A stretch of DNA of 64,000 nucleotides from Leptobrachium leishanense (taxonomy: Eukaryota; Chordata; Amphibia; Anura; Megophryidae), in assembly GCA_009667805.1 (NCBI GenBank), contig CM019069.1, positions 53,510,422-53,574,421 of the forward strand. Direction: 5' to 3'. The position numbers and the translations under genes are program-made. Under the pieces are notes generated by a model that was not told where the DNA came from, searched no databases, and saw only the letters and a program-made list of their open reading frames with translations. Below, one piece after another: positions 1-13,000 of the stretch (positions within the stretch are counted from its first letter, which is position 1; the number at the start of each line of letters is the position of its first letter).

Positions 1-184
1 TCCTCCGGGGTCCCGGAGTGCTGGGCTGACATCCAAGATGTCAGCCCACACCGGGGGGTGCAGCAATACGCCGGAATCCGGCGGATTGCTGCCTCCTGTG
101 CATGGACGTGCTCAGCGCGTCCATAGCACAGGAGAACCACTTGGCTGGACACGCTGAGCCTGTCCATAGCAGCCAACTGGTTAA
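1..184 (+). mobile_element. Right end of piggyBac-like multi-hairpin MITE
   Basis: This matches the right end of the complete copy at 42347-44804 in the same orientation. It contains the palindromes around gctgacatcc/aagatgtcagc and the ccgccggaatccggcgg type, and ends in agccaactgg followed by TTAA at 181-184. The left part lies outside the window. TTAA is the target of piggyBac transposases; no transposase is encoded here. Confidence 0.7.
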
Positions 185-218
185 CTTGTGTTTGAAAAAA
201 ATTCAAAATAACATCTAA

Positions 219-667
219 GGCTAGGGTCAGATGAGCGCATTTTGTACGGACTGTGCGTCCCTGCAGTACAGACGTACTTACTGACTGACAATAAGGTAGT
301 GGCCAAACAGTCCGTTTTTTTCACTGACGTATTTTTTGACTGATGTAGCAGGGAAAATAAATTAAAATGAAAAAACATTCTGTCCGTCAAAAATGCTGGA
401 CGTATAAATGCAGTCCATCTGACCTCGTTTCATCACTCACATACAAAGCTACACGGACGTTGCGGACGTGGCGCACTCCGCACGTCCGTTCTAGCAGTAT
501 TACGTTCTTGCCTAATCTGCGTCCGTTTGCTGCATCCACCATGCATCCGCACTTCTGTGCGGACGTACTTCGTGTGTGGGGCTCCATTGGTCAGAATGCT
601 ATGCTGCCACGGACGTACAAATGTGCTGCAACACGGACGTGATAACTGCGCTCGTCTGACTCCAGCC
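219..667 (+). mobile_element. Harbinger-like MITE, family A, copy 1
   Basis: The terminal inverted repeats are GGCTAGGGTCAGAT and the complement of GTCTGACTCCAGCC. It is flanked by TAA (216-218) and TTA (668-670). The interior is rich in CGGACGTA and CGTCCG words and has no coding capacity; the small ORFs inside are chance. The family assignment follows from the 3-bp TWA target duplications seen in the other copies. Confidence 0.75.
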
Positions 668-702
668 TTAAGCAATGTTATTTTTCACCTCGGGATTAAA
701 CA

Positions 703-1485
703 TTCACAGGGTTATTCAGAGAGCGGTGAAAAGCAGGAGAATAACTGGAGAAGTGAAAATTCTAGGTCAAAATAGCCAAACCAGAAAAATTCTCCCATTT
801 AACTCACTTTCCAAATTGGCTATTTGGTCTAGATTGTTCTCTTCTCCTGCCAGTTCTCCTGGCTTTCACCTCTCTCTCAGGGTTGTTCAGAGAAAGGTGA
901 AAACCAGGAGAATGGCAGGAAAAGAGAACAATCTGGAACAAATAACCGATTTGGAAAGTGAGATAAGGCTAGGGTCAGACTAACGCATTTTTCACAGCGA
1001 CCGTCAAAAAGTGCGTCCGAACGCATTGCCTTATTTTTTCACGGAATGCGCGAAAATGGTCATACGATGCGCATTTTTGTGCGTGATTTTTTACGGATCC
1101 AAACCAGGAAACTTTGGGTGTCTGGACGTTATGTTGGCCGGACATGAGCAGGGTCTGACGTCTCCAAATCACGCACACACGCCGCTAGTGGACGCAGCGC
1201 ACTCTGTACGTCCGTACTAGCGGTTCTGCGTTCTCAAAAAAATGCGTTAATTTTCCACTTGCGTTGCGCAGCCGGACTTTCGTGCGACCGTACTTCGTAT
1301 ATTGGCTGTCATTGCCCGTCATTTGCTGCTAGTGCGGCCGTGATTAAGTGCGCCTAAACGCATGTTAAAAATTCGCTAGTCTGACCCTAGCCTAAATGGG
1401 AGAATTTTTCTGGTTTGGCTATTTTGACCTAGAATTTTCCATTCTCCAGTCATTCTCCTGCTTTTCACCGCCAAAAAATCAGAAA
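703..1485. mobile_element. Two abutting palindromic MITEs, family B, the second split by MITE A
   Basis: Family B begins gggttattcagagag and is a near-perfect foldback in which aggtgaaaagcaggaga pairs with its complement near the other end. One copy covers about 703-893. A second begins near 887 and runs to about 1470, but is interrupted by a family A insertion at 967-1392. Other family B copies lie at about 5900, 18129, 50956 and 59226. No coding potential. The superfamily is unassigned. Confidence 0.65.
967..1392 (+). mobile_element. Harbinger-like MITE, family A, copy 2 (nested)
   Basis: The ends are GGCTAGGGTCAGAC and GTCTGACCCTAGCC, a perfect inverted repeat. They are flanked by TAA at 964-966 and TAA at 1393-1395. 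Uninterrupted family B copies read gagataaatggg at this point (for example near 5985 and 59297), so the insertion duplicated exactly TAA. Confidence 0.85.
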
Positions 1486-1629
1486 ACTTTTTCTGCGTGT
1501 CCGAAAATGTCTCCTCTCTTCATACAGACTGCCGCCCCAAGCAGTTGTTTATGGATAGATTAAAGGAAAAGCATTTACCGTCATTTGAAATGTCATTTTT
1601 TGGTTTTTACATATTTCTATACAACCTAG

Positions 1630-1982
1630 AAATCCGCCACTTCACGGGCAGGTTATGGGGACCTCCTAGGCACGATATTTGAAGGAATTTTTCGTTTTTA
1701 TTTTTAACCCTTATTTCATGGAAAACTCACTGTCCCTTTAAAAACTTTTTTTTTTTTAACTTTTTGTCCTTGTTTCCTGCCCCCCAGGGCACTACCCGGA
1801 CCCCCATACACCTTTTTTAATGGCAAATATCTAGCATATATGCCCTCTTGGAGGACACTCTAAAAACCGAATTTTCAGCCCCATTGACTTGTATGGGGTT
1901 CGAGTTCGGGTTCGGATCCGAACATTTGGAAAGTTCGGGTTCGGCTTCGAACCGAACTCGGGGAGTGTTCGGCTCATCCCTA
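1630..1982 (+). mobile_element. hAT-like element, right-end fragment (family TAGGGATGAGC)
   Basis: It matches the right end of the complete element at 47399-50601: both hold ccgccacttcacgggcagg, the cacgatatttgaagg stretch and the gttcggctcatcccta terminus. The left part is missing. No ORF of note. Confidence 0.65.
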
Positions 1983-2302
1983 CCAGTGACTCGGTCCCAA
2001 GTGGACGGGGGTCTCCCCTGTCCCTGCGGAACCCTTGACATATGGGGGAGATCGGCCGAATGCAACATTTCAAAGCCTAGGACATCCCCCACACGTCACC
2101 TGCAGGGAAAGGGTTACGCTGTAATGAAGATTAATTTTAAAGAAAATACCGTTCAAAGAAAACAAAACCAAAATGAACAAAATACAAAATTCGGACATTC
2201 TCACAGTTTCATTTAATTGTAGACCATAGAATATGATTCTGCTTGCAATATCACCACCTAGTGGTACAAAATGTGAACTAGTATCAAAATGAAATGGACA
2301 GA

Positions 2303-3918
<1,616 letters not shown>

Positions 3919-4395
3919 TAGATGTTGTAATATAAATGGCCAGAAATGCGTTACACTTGACAAAGGGAGGAACATCCGAAAGCACAACACTGCGGGCTAA
4001 ATTACAATCTTCGCGCACACGTTTGTGCCGACGCAAAAACCCATTAACGTGAGGGGGTAAAACCCTTTGCGCCAGTGGCAGAAGTACCAGGGTCGCAGCA
4101 GTCGCGACCGGGCCCTGGCATTCCGCCACTGGAGGGGGGCCCAGTGCCGCCAGCCAGATTCCGGCAATCAGCGCCGGAATCTGGGGGCAGTGCGGCCAAT
4201 TCTTCTGCCTGCGAGTGGCTGCTGGTTTTCAGCTTGACCGCTCGTGGGATTGGAACTACCTGACCGGCGCACGAGATCCTTTCGCGAGAACTCGGCTCCG
4301 CTGGTCAGGTGGTTTTCGGTGAGTGGCCAGTCTGCATGCTTTCAGCGGCCGCTCGCCTCGGAGAGGAACAGAACACCGGTGGCAGCAGAGGAGGT

Positions 4396-5544
4396 GAGCT
4401 GGGGGCACTTCTATATACCCATAAGAGCTGGGGGCACTTCTATATATCCATAAGAGCTGGGGGCACTTCTATATACCCATAAGAGCTGGGGGCACTTCTA
4501 TATACCCATAAGAGCTGGGGGCACTTCTATATATCCATAAGAGCTGGGGGCACTTCTATATACCCATAAGAGCTGGGGGGCACTTTTATATACCCATAAG
4601 AGCTGGGGGCACTTCTATATATCCATAAGAGCTGGGGGCACTTCTATATACCCATAAGAGCTGGGGGCACTTCTATATACCCATAAGAGCTGGGGGCACT
4701 TCTATATACCCATAAGAGCTGGGGGCACTTCTATATATCCATAAGAGCTGGGGGCACTTCTATATACCCATAAGAGCTGGGGGCACTTCTATATACCCAT
4801 AAGAGCTGGGGGCACTTCTATATATCCATAAGAGCTGGGGGCACTTCTATATACCCATAAGAGCTGGGGGGCACTTCTATATACCCATAAGAGCTGGGGG
4901 CACTTCTATATATCCATAAGAGCTGGGGGCACTTCTATATATCCATAAGAGCTGGGGGCACTTCTATATACCCATAAGAGCTGGGGGCACTTCTATATAC
5001 CCATAAGAGCTGGGGGCACTTCTATATATCCATAAGAGCTGGGGGCACTTCTATATACCCATAAGAGCTGGGGGCACTTCTATATATCCATAAGAGCTGG
5101 GGGCACTTCTATATACCCATAAGAGCTGGGGGCACTTCTATATATCCATAAGAGCTGGGGGCACTTCTATATACCCATAAGAGCTGGGGGCACTTCTATA
5201 TACCCATAAGAGCTGGGGGCACTTCTATATACCCATAAGAGCTGGGGGCACTTCTATATACCCATAAGAGCTGGGGGCACTTCTATATATCCATAAGAGC
5301 TGGGGGCACTTCTATATACCCATAAGAGCTGGGGGCACTTCTATATATCCATAAGAGCTGGGGGCACTTCTATATATCCATAAGAGCTGGGGGCACTTCT
5401 ATATATCCATAAGAGCTGGGGGCACTTCTATATACCCATAAGAGCTGGGGGCACTTCTATATACCCATAAGAGCTGGGGGCACTTCTATATATCCATAAG
5501 AGCTGGGGGCACTTCTATATACCCATAAGAGCTGGGGGCACTTC
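4396..5544 (+). repeat. 29-bp minisatellite, about 40 units
   Basis: The unit is gagctgggggcacttctata plus tacccataa or tatccataa, repeated head to tail with a 29-bp period. Copies are nearly identical; the main variation is one C/T position (ataccc versus atatcc), interspersed along the array. The array is broken at 5544 by a hAT insertion and resumes at 7255. Confidence 0.95.
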
Positions 5545-5899
5545 CAGTGGCGTTACTAGGGTTGGTGTCACCCGGTGCGGTAACTCACGGTGTCACCCCC
5601 CCCCCGAGTTTTACGTTTATTTATTTTTTTAAACTACTCTTACTCATCAAGCAGTACTCCCATATAATACTGAATGGTCATAATACACGGCGCACATTAC
5701 TGTGAGGTTTATTGCTGTGCAGCTCTCATATACTCACACACAAATTTTGGTGAACTGCCAGCAAATACGGTGCCTGTTCGACGGCAGTGAAAGTCCCCAT
5801 AGAGAAGTAATGGTAAATCTGTTCAGAGACATCGAACTGCAGAGAAATGTCCTGATGTTCAGTGGTTTCATTAGACAGGTTTATTCAGGCGAACACCAT

Positions 5900-6081
5900 T
5901 AGGGCTATTCAGAGAGAGGTGAAAACCCTGAGAATTGCCAGGAGAATGAACAATCTAGACCAAATTGCCAATTTGGAAAGTGAGATAAATGGGAGAATTG
6001 TTCTGGTTTGACTATTTTGCCCTAGAATTTTCAATTCTACAGTCATTCTCAAGGTTATCACCCTTCTCTGAATAACCCATC
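5900..6081. mobile_element. Palindromic MITE, family B
   Basis: It begins gggctattcagagagaggtg and ends ctctgaataaccc, with the shared core in which tctagaccaaattgccaa leads to gagataaatggg. This copy is uninterrupted and supplies the empty-site comparison for the nested MITE at 967-1392. Confidence 0.75.
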
Positions 6082-6168
6082 ATAGGTTTCAATGTTAAAA
6101 ATATTCCCGTTTTTACCCAATATCTAATAAAACGTTTATTCCATTAATCCGTAGTAAAAAGTCTCTTT

Positions 6169-6720
6169 TAGGGATGTGGGTTACGTTTCGGACCGATTTG
6201 TTTTTTTCACGAATCGGCCCGATTTGGTGATTCGGATTCGGATGATTTTGCGAATTGGATCTGAAAACGTCCGAAACGAAACGATTTCCGACCCGAAACG
6301 AAAAAATTTGGATTCAGAAATCATTTTCGTTCAATTCGTAATTTCGGTTCCACTTCAGTAATTTTCAAAAAATGCTTAAAAGATCCTAAAAAAATCTAAA
6401 AATAATGAGACTCTTTACTACATAATATAATAATAAACGGTTTATTAGATATTGAATTAAAACGGGAATATTTTTAACATTGAAGTCTATGGGGCAAAAC
6501 ATTTCCCACACCGAATACACGAAAATGTCCGAAATCACGAAAAAAAAGTCGATACGAAAAATGAGCCGATCCGAAAACACTAAAATTTTCGATTTCATGA
6601 AAAAAAAGTCGATACGAAAAACGAGCCGAAACGTAAATTCCCCGAAACGATCCAAAATGAAAATTGTCGAATTACGAACGAAACGAGCCGAAACGAAAAA
6701 AAAATTGGTGCACATCCCTA
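6169..6720 (+). mobile_element. hAT-like element C (innermost)
   Basis: The termini are TAGGGATGTG and CACATCCCTA. Both flanks are gtctcttt (6161-6168 and 6721-6728), a perfect 8-bp target duplication. The 552-bp interior is built of degenerate cgaaacga-type words on one strand and their complement on the other. Non-coding. Confidence 0.87.
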
Positions 6721-7254
6721 GTCTCTTTATTTGTTGATTTTTTTTTCTTAGAAACTATTAGGCATTTTTTAAAAAAAAATTTATTTTTTTTTCTTTCTAA
6801 TAGCGTTTTTTTCTATAACAGCCCTCTTTATTATCATTCATAGGATCTTATATGTTAATTCCAGACATTTTCGTTCAGTAGTTTTTTTTAAAACAGCGGG
6901 GGACGGGTTCGTGGTGGCATTCGGTTGCTGATTCCCTGCAATTCAGGGACCCTGCGGTGAATTCACCAGGGAAATTTGATTCCCCGAAGTGCAGGGAACA
7001 ACAGAACACTGAAATGTCTGCGTCACTTCGGTGCTCTGTGAATATCTCCTTTAGTGGTGTTTTTTTTGCTGCCCCCTGGAAAGTGCCAGCCTAGGCCTTT
7101 ACTGCCCAGGACATACTTGAAAATGAGAGAATTCTCAATGTATCCTTCCTGGTAAAATAGTTTTGTGTAATTTTTTTTTTTTAGGGTGTCACCCTAGGGG
7201 GTGGTGTCACCCAGTGCGGGCCGCACCCCCCGCCCCCACCTAGCGACGCTAGTG

Positions 7255-7635
7255 GGCACTTCTATATATCCATAAGAGCTGGGGGCACTTCTATATACCC
7301 ATAAGAGCTGGGGGCACTTCTATATACCCAAAAGAGCTGGGGGCACTTCTATATACCCATAAGAGCTGGGGGCACTTCTATATACCCATACAGGTGAGCT
7401 GGGGGCAATATATACCCATGTGAGCTGGGGGCAATATATCCATGAGAGCTGGGGGCAAATATACCCATTAGAGCTGAGGGCAAATATATCCATGAGAGCT
7501 GGGGGCAATGTATACCCATGAGAGCTGGGGGCAATATATATCCACGTGAGCTGGGGCAATATATACCCATGAGAGCTGGGGGCGATATATATTCATAAGA
7601 GCTGGGGGCACTATAGAGCTGGGGGCCCTCAAGTT
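7255..7635 (+). repeat. 29-bp minisatellite, divergent distal part
   Basis: This continues the 4396-5544 array after the hAT insertion. The first five units are canonical. Later units shorten and diverge to forms such as gagctgggggcaatatatac. The decay toward one edge is typical of array borders. Confidence 0.9.
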
Positions 7636-7651
7636 TCTAGTTACGCCACTG

Positions 7652-8245
7652 CTTTGCACCAAACGCCGTATTACATAGTCAGCGCAACAAACGCGCGTAA
7701 TCGTCTACCGCGGGTGAACCTGCGCAAACCCTTTGCGAGTGTACTGTACTGCGCTGTCCTACACTTAACATTGTGAGCACAAACGCGAATGTGCGCTGGT
7801 ATGCGGATGGTATTACAATCTATGCGCAGGATTTAACACATAGCCATTGCGCTCATAATTTTAGCAACTCCTAACTGCTGGTGTTAAAGGCAAATCTGAA
7901 CGTCCTGGCCGAAACCAAATACACTAGCCCAACGAAAAAAAAGCAGCAAAGTATAGGCACACATTCTACACATACCCAAATATTAAAATTGAGAGGTTGT
8001 GCGTGTTTTTATTATTGTTGCAGCATATATGCTCAGATTGACTTTGACAGGCGCAATTTCTTAACGTGAGATAATTGTGGTTCTTAATTCTGATTGGCTG
8101 AATCGTGAGAAAAAAACAGTGCGCACACTGGTTTCTGCACGCAACGGTACTGCGCAAGCATTTGTGCGCGTCCGGTTTCCGCACGTTATTGCTCGACGGA
8201 TGAAAAATGCACGAGGATTGTAATTCCAGCGGTGATTTGCGCCCG
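7652..8245. other. Unclassified repeat-like sequence with CpG-rich words
   Basis: It continues the sequence left of hAT A (3919-4064): words such as cgcgcgtaatcg and aacctgcgcaaaccctttgc resemble the gcgctaacg-type MITE family G. I cannot place its ends and see no gene. Confidence 0.35.
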
Positions 8246-8440
8246 TAAACGGGTAACATCACTGCTCTGCAAGGAGAGAGCCTGTGGAGACATGGGTTCG
8301 ATCCCAGCAAGAGCACCTCTCCAGTAAGTGTCCTTGGGCAAGACACCTAATGGTACATACTCGCCACCCAGGACATACTTGAAAACGAGAGAAATCTCAA
8401 TGTATCCTTCCTGGTAAAATCCTTTCTCAAAAAAAAAACC
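8246..8440 (+). mobile_element. tRNA-derived SINE, 5' truncated
   Basis: It has an RNA polymerase III B box (GGGTTCGATCCC at about 8287-8298), then the word gtccttgggcaagacac, then a tail ccaggacatacttgaaaacg...tccttcctggtaaaat. The same layout with a complete tRNA-like head is at 18951-19147 on the other strand. The tail is shared with the LINE at 40805-41515. Confidence 0.8.
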
Positions 8441-8983
8441 GCTTGGTGCACAAATTCACGCGTTGCGCGTGCGGTTTTGCGTGAAGAATGTAATATAGCC
8501 CTACACATTTTTAATAGTCCAGTAAGAAAGGTATTGAAATAAAATGCAGTACTATTATTATGCACCTGTGATATACAAGGGATATTCTAGGCAGTGATCT
8601 CTCAATAAAATTTGAATGCTCATGGTGCCCTGAGTGTCCTCTCCCCTTCCTTGGAAGGCTGATTCAGCCCTCCGCATGAGGACCATTCTCCCCACCCAGA
8701 AAGCTGTCAGCTTTCACTGATCAGCCTTCTGGGATTAAGATCAGGAATGTATAATTGAGTACCTTCCTGATCAGTCATTGACTCTCATATCGTTTGCATT
8801 AACTGCATCAACGTCATCCACTTTTTGTTGAAAAAAATTGTAATAGCATTTATTTGAAACATGGGATGCGTAGCTAACAATTAAATGTAACATAAAATGG
8901 CAATATTTTACAGAGATTTCTTGTTATTCCAAGATAAGGAAATGATCAAAATCATGTAACTTTGCTTGTTTTTAATGTATCAT
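8441..8983. other. Intergenic, no feature recognised
   Basis: AT-rich single-copy-looking sequence. The small ORF at 8347-8565 (-) lies over the SINE tail and is not a gene. Confidence 0.4.
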
Positions 8984-9280
8984 GTACAGTATCTCACAGA
9001 AGTGAGTACACCCCTCACATTTTTGTAAATATTTTATTATATCTTTTCATGTGACAACACTGAAGAAATGACACTTTGCTACAATGTAAAGTAGTGAATG
9101 TACAGCTTGTGTAACAGTGTAAATTTACTGTCCCCTCAAAATAACTCAACACACAGCCATTACTGTCTAAACCGCTGGCAACAAAAGTGAGTACACCCCT
9201 AAGTGAAAATGGCCAAATTGGGCCCAATTAGCCATTTTCTCTCCCAGGTGTCATGTGACATGTTAGTGTACACAGCTTGT
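8984..9280 (+). mobile_element. Tc1-like transposon terminal fragment
   Basis: The start agtatctcacagaagtgag followed by tacacccctcac is the terminal signature I associate with a vertebrate Tc1-like family. The word gtgagtacacccct recurs at 9188. The transposase and the other end are missing. It lies just upstream of PJVK. Confidence 0.6.
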
Positions 9281-9858
9281 GTAAAAAACTGCAGGGACTT
9301 CCGCATTTCGGAAGCCCCTGAGCTGACAGGGACAAGCAGCGCGTGCCGATGGTTAAAAGGTGACTATTATTAGCTAAACTAAACAAAATAAAGAGAAAAT
9401 AATTGAGCAGATGTTGTCAGCAGCATCTGCCTAATAATTATTTGAGGGCAGTAAAAGGGGCGGGGTATATATTAATTAGAGCGTACCCTTTAAAGTTTTT
9501 TTCTAATTGTATAATTACCATGTGACTGTCTGAATATTTTAGGAAGTCACTGTCGTGCCCGCTTAGTGATCGCTGCATAATAACGTTGTTTGCCGCCCGT
9601 ATGTAGCTGGTTTGGACCTGGACCCACAACAAAGGCCCCTCTCACGTTACACATTTCATTATTCATTAGGTTTGGTAACTGGAGGAAATGAAGGCGTACA
9701 GGAAACCCCAGACAGCAGCATATGCTGTGATCACTTAGAACAGAGGGCATGTGTGCCTTCCCTGCATTAAGAGGGAACAAACGTTTCCAGAAATGGCTGT
9801 AATTTAGGATTTCACAGTGCCGCCAGGTGAGGAGCTGGGATACATTTAATATTTCACC
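9281..9858. promoter_or_regulatory. PJVK 5' flank and probable 5' UTR
   Basis: No CpG island or TATA box stands out. In mammals the PJVK start codon is in exon 2 with a non-coding exon 1. I cannot identify exon 1 here; the sequence just before the ATG (atttcaccatg) is compatible with 5' UTR. Part of 9350-9490 is AT-rich repeat-like sequence. Confidence 0.3.
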
Positions 9859-10069
9859 ATGTTTTCCGCCGCTACTAAGAACTTTGTAAAACAAGTAGGC
9901 GATGGAGGGCGGTTAATTCCTGTCCCCAGTCTGAGTGAGGCTGACAAATATCAACCCCTGAGCCTTGTGATAAAAAAGAAGAGGTGGTGTTTCTCCAGAA
10001 GGTCGAGGTACATCTCAACACCCTTTACGCTAAAGGACATTTTACACGGAGACAAAGAAATTTCTGCAG
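9859..10069 (+). CDS. PJVK: PJVK first coding exon
   Basis: Codes residues 1-70 plus one base, [19 protein letters not shown] to HGDKEISAG. The donor is cag|gtaagt, phase 1. The start is fixed by homology to the pejvakin N-terminus. Confidence 0.96.
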
Positions 10070-13000
10070 GTAAGTGATATCCATACTGCATGAAAAGTAT
10101 GGGCTCTGAGTGCGCCATAACATGACATCATACACTAAGGCCCCTATTACGATCTCCACGCTAACGGTAGCGCTCACCTGCGTGAGCACTACCGTTAGCT
10201 GCGGTATTTACTGGCTATTACAATTCAAACACAAACGGGTTAAAAAAAAACGTTTGCGTTTGGGACCTTGCGCTTCTCAGCGCGAGGTTACTACACTTTG
10301 CGCTCCCTATACTTAACATGGGGAGCGCAAAGCGTTACTCAGCGCTGGTATTACAAAGTCGCAGCGCTGATTAACGCCTGGCTCTGGTCAACGAAAAGTT
10401 AACCAGAGCCAGGACCTGGTGTTAACGGATTCCGCTTCTGTAGAATCCGTTAACACCAGCTTTATAAAAAAAAAAAAAATTTAATACTCACCCTATGTCC
10501 CGCGGCGAGGACCATGGCTCCGATCGCCTCCTCCGGCCGGCGGGATCAGGGAAAGACTGGGGGAAAAAGTCCCCCCCCAGCCTCTCCCTGGGTATCCCTA
10601 CGCCGACTGGCCGGATCTCGCGAGGCTGGCCATGTGACCGCCGGCATCTCTCTCAATGGAGTCCTATGGACTGCATTGAGAGGATGCGTGCGGCTGCGCC
10701 TAGCGCTGCCGCGCGCATCCAGGGACATAGCGGGCGAAAACAATGCAGGCAGCATATTTTGCGCCTGCATTGTAATCCCCCGCTAAACTGGGGACGGTAG
10801 GGGGAATACCGCAGGCGCAGTTTTTTCTCCCTACTGCCCCCGGTTTAGCGCGGGGATTGTAATAGAGCCCTAAGGGTGTTATTCAGAGAGCATCTAAATG
10901 TCGCCTTACCGGGATATGACCTGTTCGGTGACATTTCGGGGCCAGATTGGCTCTGAATAACCCCTTAAACTCGTATTTGGTAGTTTTGGCATAATGGGGA
11001 TGATAATGGAATCATGGATTACTCCTCATGTAATAATGGTATTCCAATGTAATTATGGGATACTCCTATATTAATGGCATTCTAATGAAATTATGGGATA
11101 CTCCTACTGTAATAATGGCATTCTAATGGAATTATGGTAAACTCCTACTGTAATAATGGCATTCTAATGGAATTATGGGATACTCCTACTGTAATAATGG
11201 CATTCTAATGGAATTATGTGATACTCCTACTGTAATAATGGCATTCTAATGGATTTATGATATATTCCTTCTGTAATAATGGCATTCTAATGGAATTATG
11301 GGATACTCCTACTGTAATAATGGCATTCTAATGGAATTATGGGATACTCCTACTGTAATAATGGCATTCTAATGGAATTATGGGATACTCCTACGTTAAT
11401 AATTGCATTCTAATGGAATTATGGGATACTCCTACTGTAATAATGGCATTCTAATGGAATTATGGGATACTCCTACTGTAATAATGGCATTCTAATGGAA
11501 TTATTTGATATGCCTTCTGTTATAATGGTATTCTGATGGAATTATGGGATCCTCCTCCTGTAATAATGGCATTCTAATGGAATTATGGGGTACTCCTACT
11601 GTAATAATGGCATTCTAATGGAATTATGATATACTCCTACTGTAATAATGGCATTCTAATGGAATTATGGGATGCTCTTCTCAGAGTAATGGCATGGTAT
11701 TCTGATAGAATTATGGGATATTCCTTCTCTAAAAATGGTATTTCAATGGAATTATTTGATCTGCCTCCTGTTATAATGGTATTCTGATGGAATTATAGGA
11801 TGTTCCTCCTGTAATAATGCTATTGCAAAGGAACTATCAGTTGCTCCTCTTGGTATATTAGTATTTCAATCAAATTATGGGATTCTCATCCTGGCATAAT
11901 GATATTCCTATAGAATTATGAGCTGCTTCTTCTAGTGTAATGGTATTCTGATGGAATTATGGAATTCTCCTCCGGTAATAATGGTATTCTTATGGAATTT
12001 TGGGATACACCTGTTGTAATAATGGTATTTTAATGAAATTATTAGATGCACCTCCTGGTATAATAATATTACAATGGAATTATGGGTAAAATTCCCTTGT
12101 ATTCCAATGGAATTACGGGATGGTTCTATTGTAGTAATGGTATTCCAGTGGAAGAATGGGTTATGTAAATATGGTATTATAATAGGATAATGGGATGCTT
12201 CTCCTCTACTAATAGTATGGTATTCTGATAGTATTACGGGTTGCTCATTTTTATAATCAGTATTCTGGTATGCTGGTGGAATTAGTAGATGCTCCTTTAG
12301 TAATGGAATTATGGGAAACCTCTCCTGTAATGTCTTCTAGTTTTGTTATTACATTCCAGGCTGTAGAAAAATGGTGTGTGTACCAGAGTATGCGAGGGGG
12401 GGGATCTTGGTTTTCATTACATGTAGCATGTGTATCTCTTGCAACCTTAAAATAATAATAAAATAATAATTATTAAATAATAAAACTCTAAAACTTTATT
12501 ATATGAGTTACTGGCTACAAACTACTAAACAGTAGAGAGTCCCCAGCTATGCTCCATTATATTTTTAAAAGAATTCATCATGATTCACTCTAGTCATTTA
12601 ACGGAGTCTCGTCATGGAAATGTGGTGTGTATTTCCAATTCACTTTTTAAATATAAATCGACAGTAAGACTGTAATTTTTTGCAGTTGAAGGGACATTAA
12701 GCAGAATTTATATTTAAGTTTAAAGTACAATCCAAATTAAAATATATAATTTTACTACCATAAAATACTAGGAGAGTCACTTTGCCAGAAACCTTGCTCT
12801 ACTGCATTTCTTTATCGCTTGTGCTATTTTTTTTTTAGAAAATTTGCCTATCTACAACTACACCACGAAAACCAGCAATAAATACATGGAAAAATTCAAT
12901 TTCTTTAAAAATCATTAGCATAGACACATAAATATGTATATGTCATCATGTCGGTACTCATGCTGTTGGCCACCAGTGATTTCTATGGGACCACATTGAG

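Larger units (their letters stand above)
5545..7254 (+). mobile_element. hAT-like element B inside the minisatellite
   Basis: It begins CAGTGGCGTTACTAGG and ends CGACGCTAGTG. It is flanked on both sides by ggcacttc (5537-5544 and 7255-7262), a perfect 8-bp target duplication that is itself part of the minisatellite unit. The GGTGTCACCC motifs near both ends extend the inverted repeat. It contains a family B MITE fragment, hAT element C and a LINE/SINE tail fragment near 7106-7160. Confidence 0.87.
4073..7651 (+). mobile_element. hAT-like element A (outermost of a three-level nest)
   Basis: It begins CAGTGGCAGAAGTACC and ends TACGCCACTG. It is flanked by ctttgcgc (4065-4072) and ctttgcac (7652-7659), an 8-bp target duplication with one mismatch, as expected for hAT. 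It holds a GC-rich left part (4073-4395), a 29-bp minisatellite and, inside that, another hAT insertion. No transposase is present, so it is non-autonomous. Confidence 0.8.

Noticed and set aside
1848..2216. 122-codon ORF and its overlapping minus-strand frames
   Set aside because: It spans the end of a hAT fragment and unrelated flank; both strands are open by chance.
4396..5544. CRISPR-like regular repeats
   Set aside because: There are no unique spacers; whole 29-bp units repeat directly, and the context is a vertebrate transposon.
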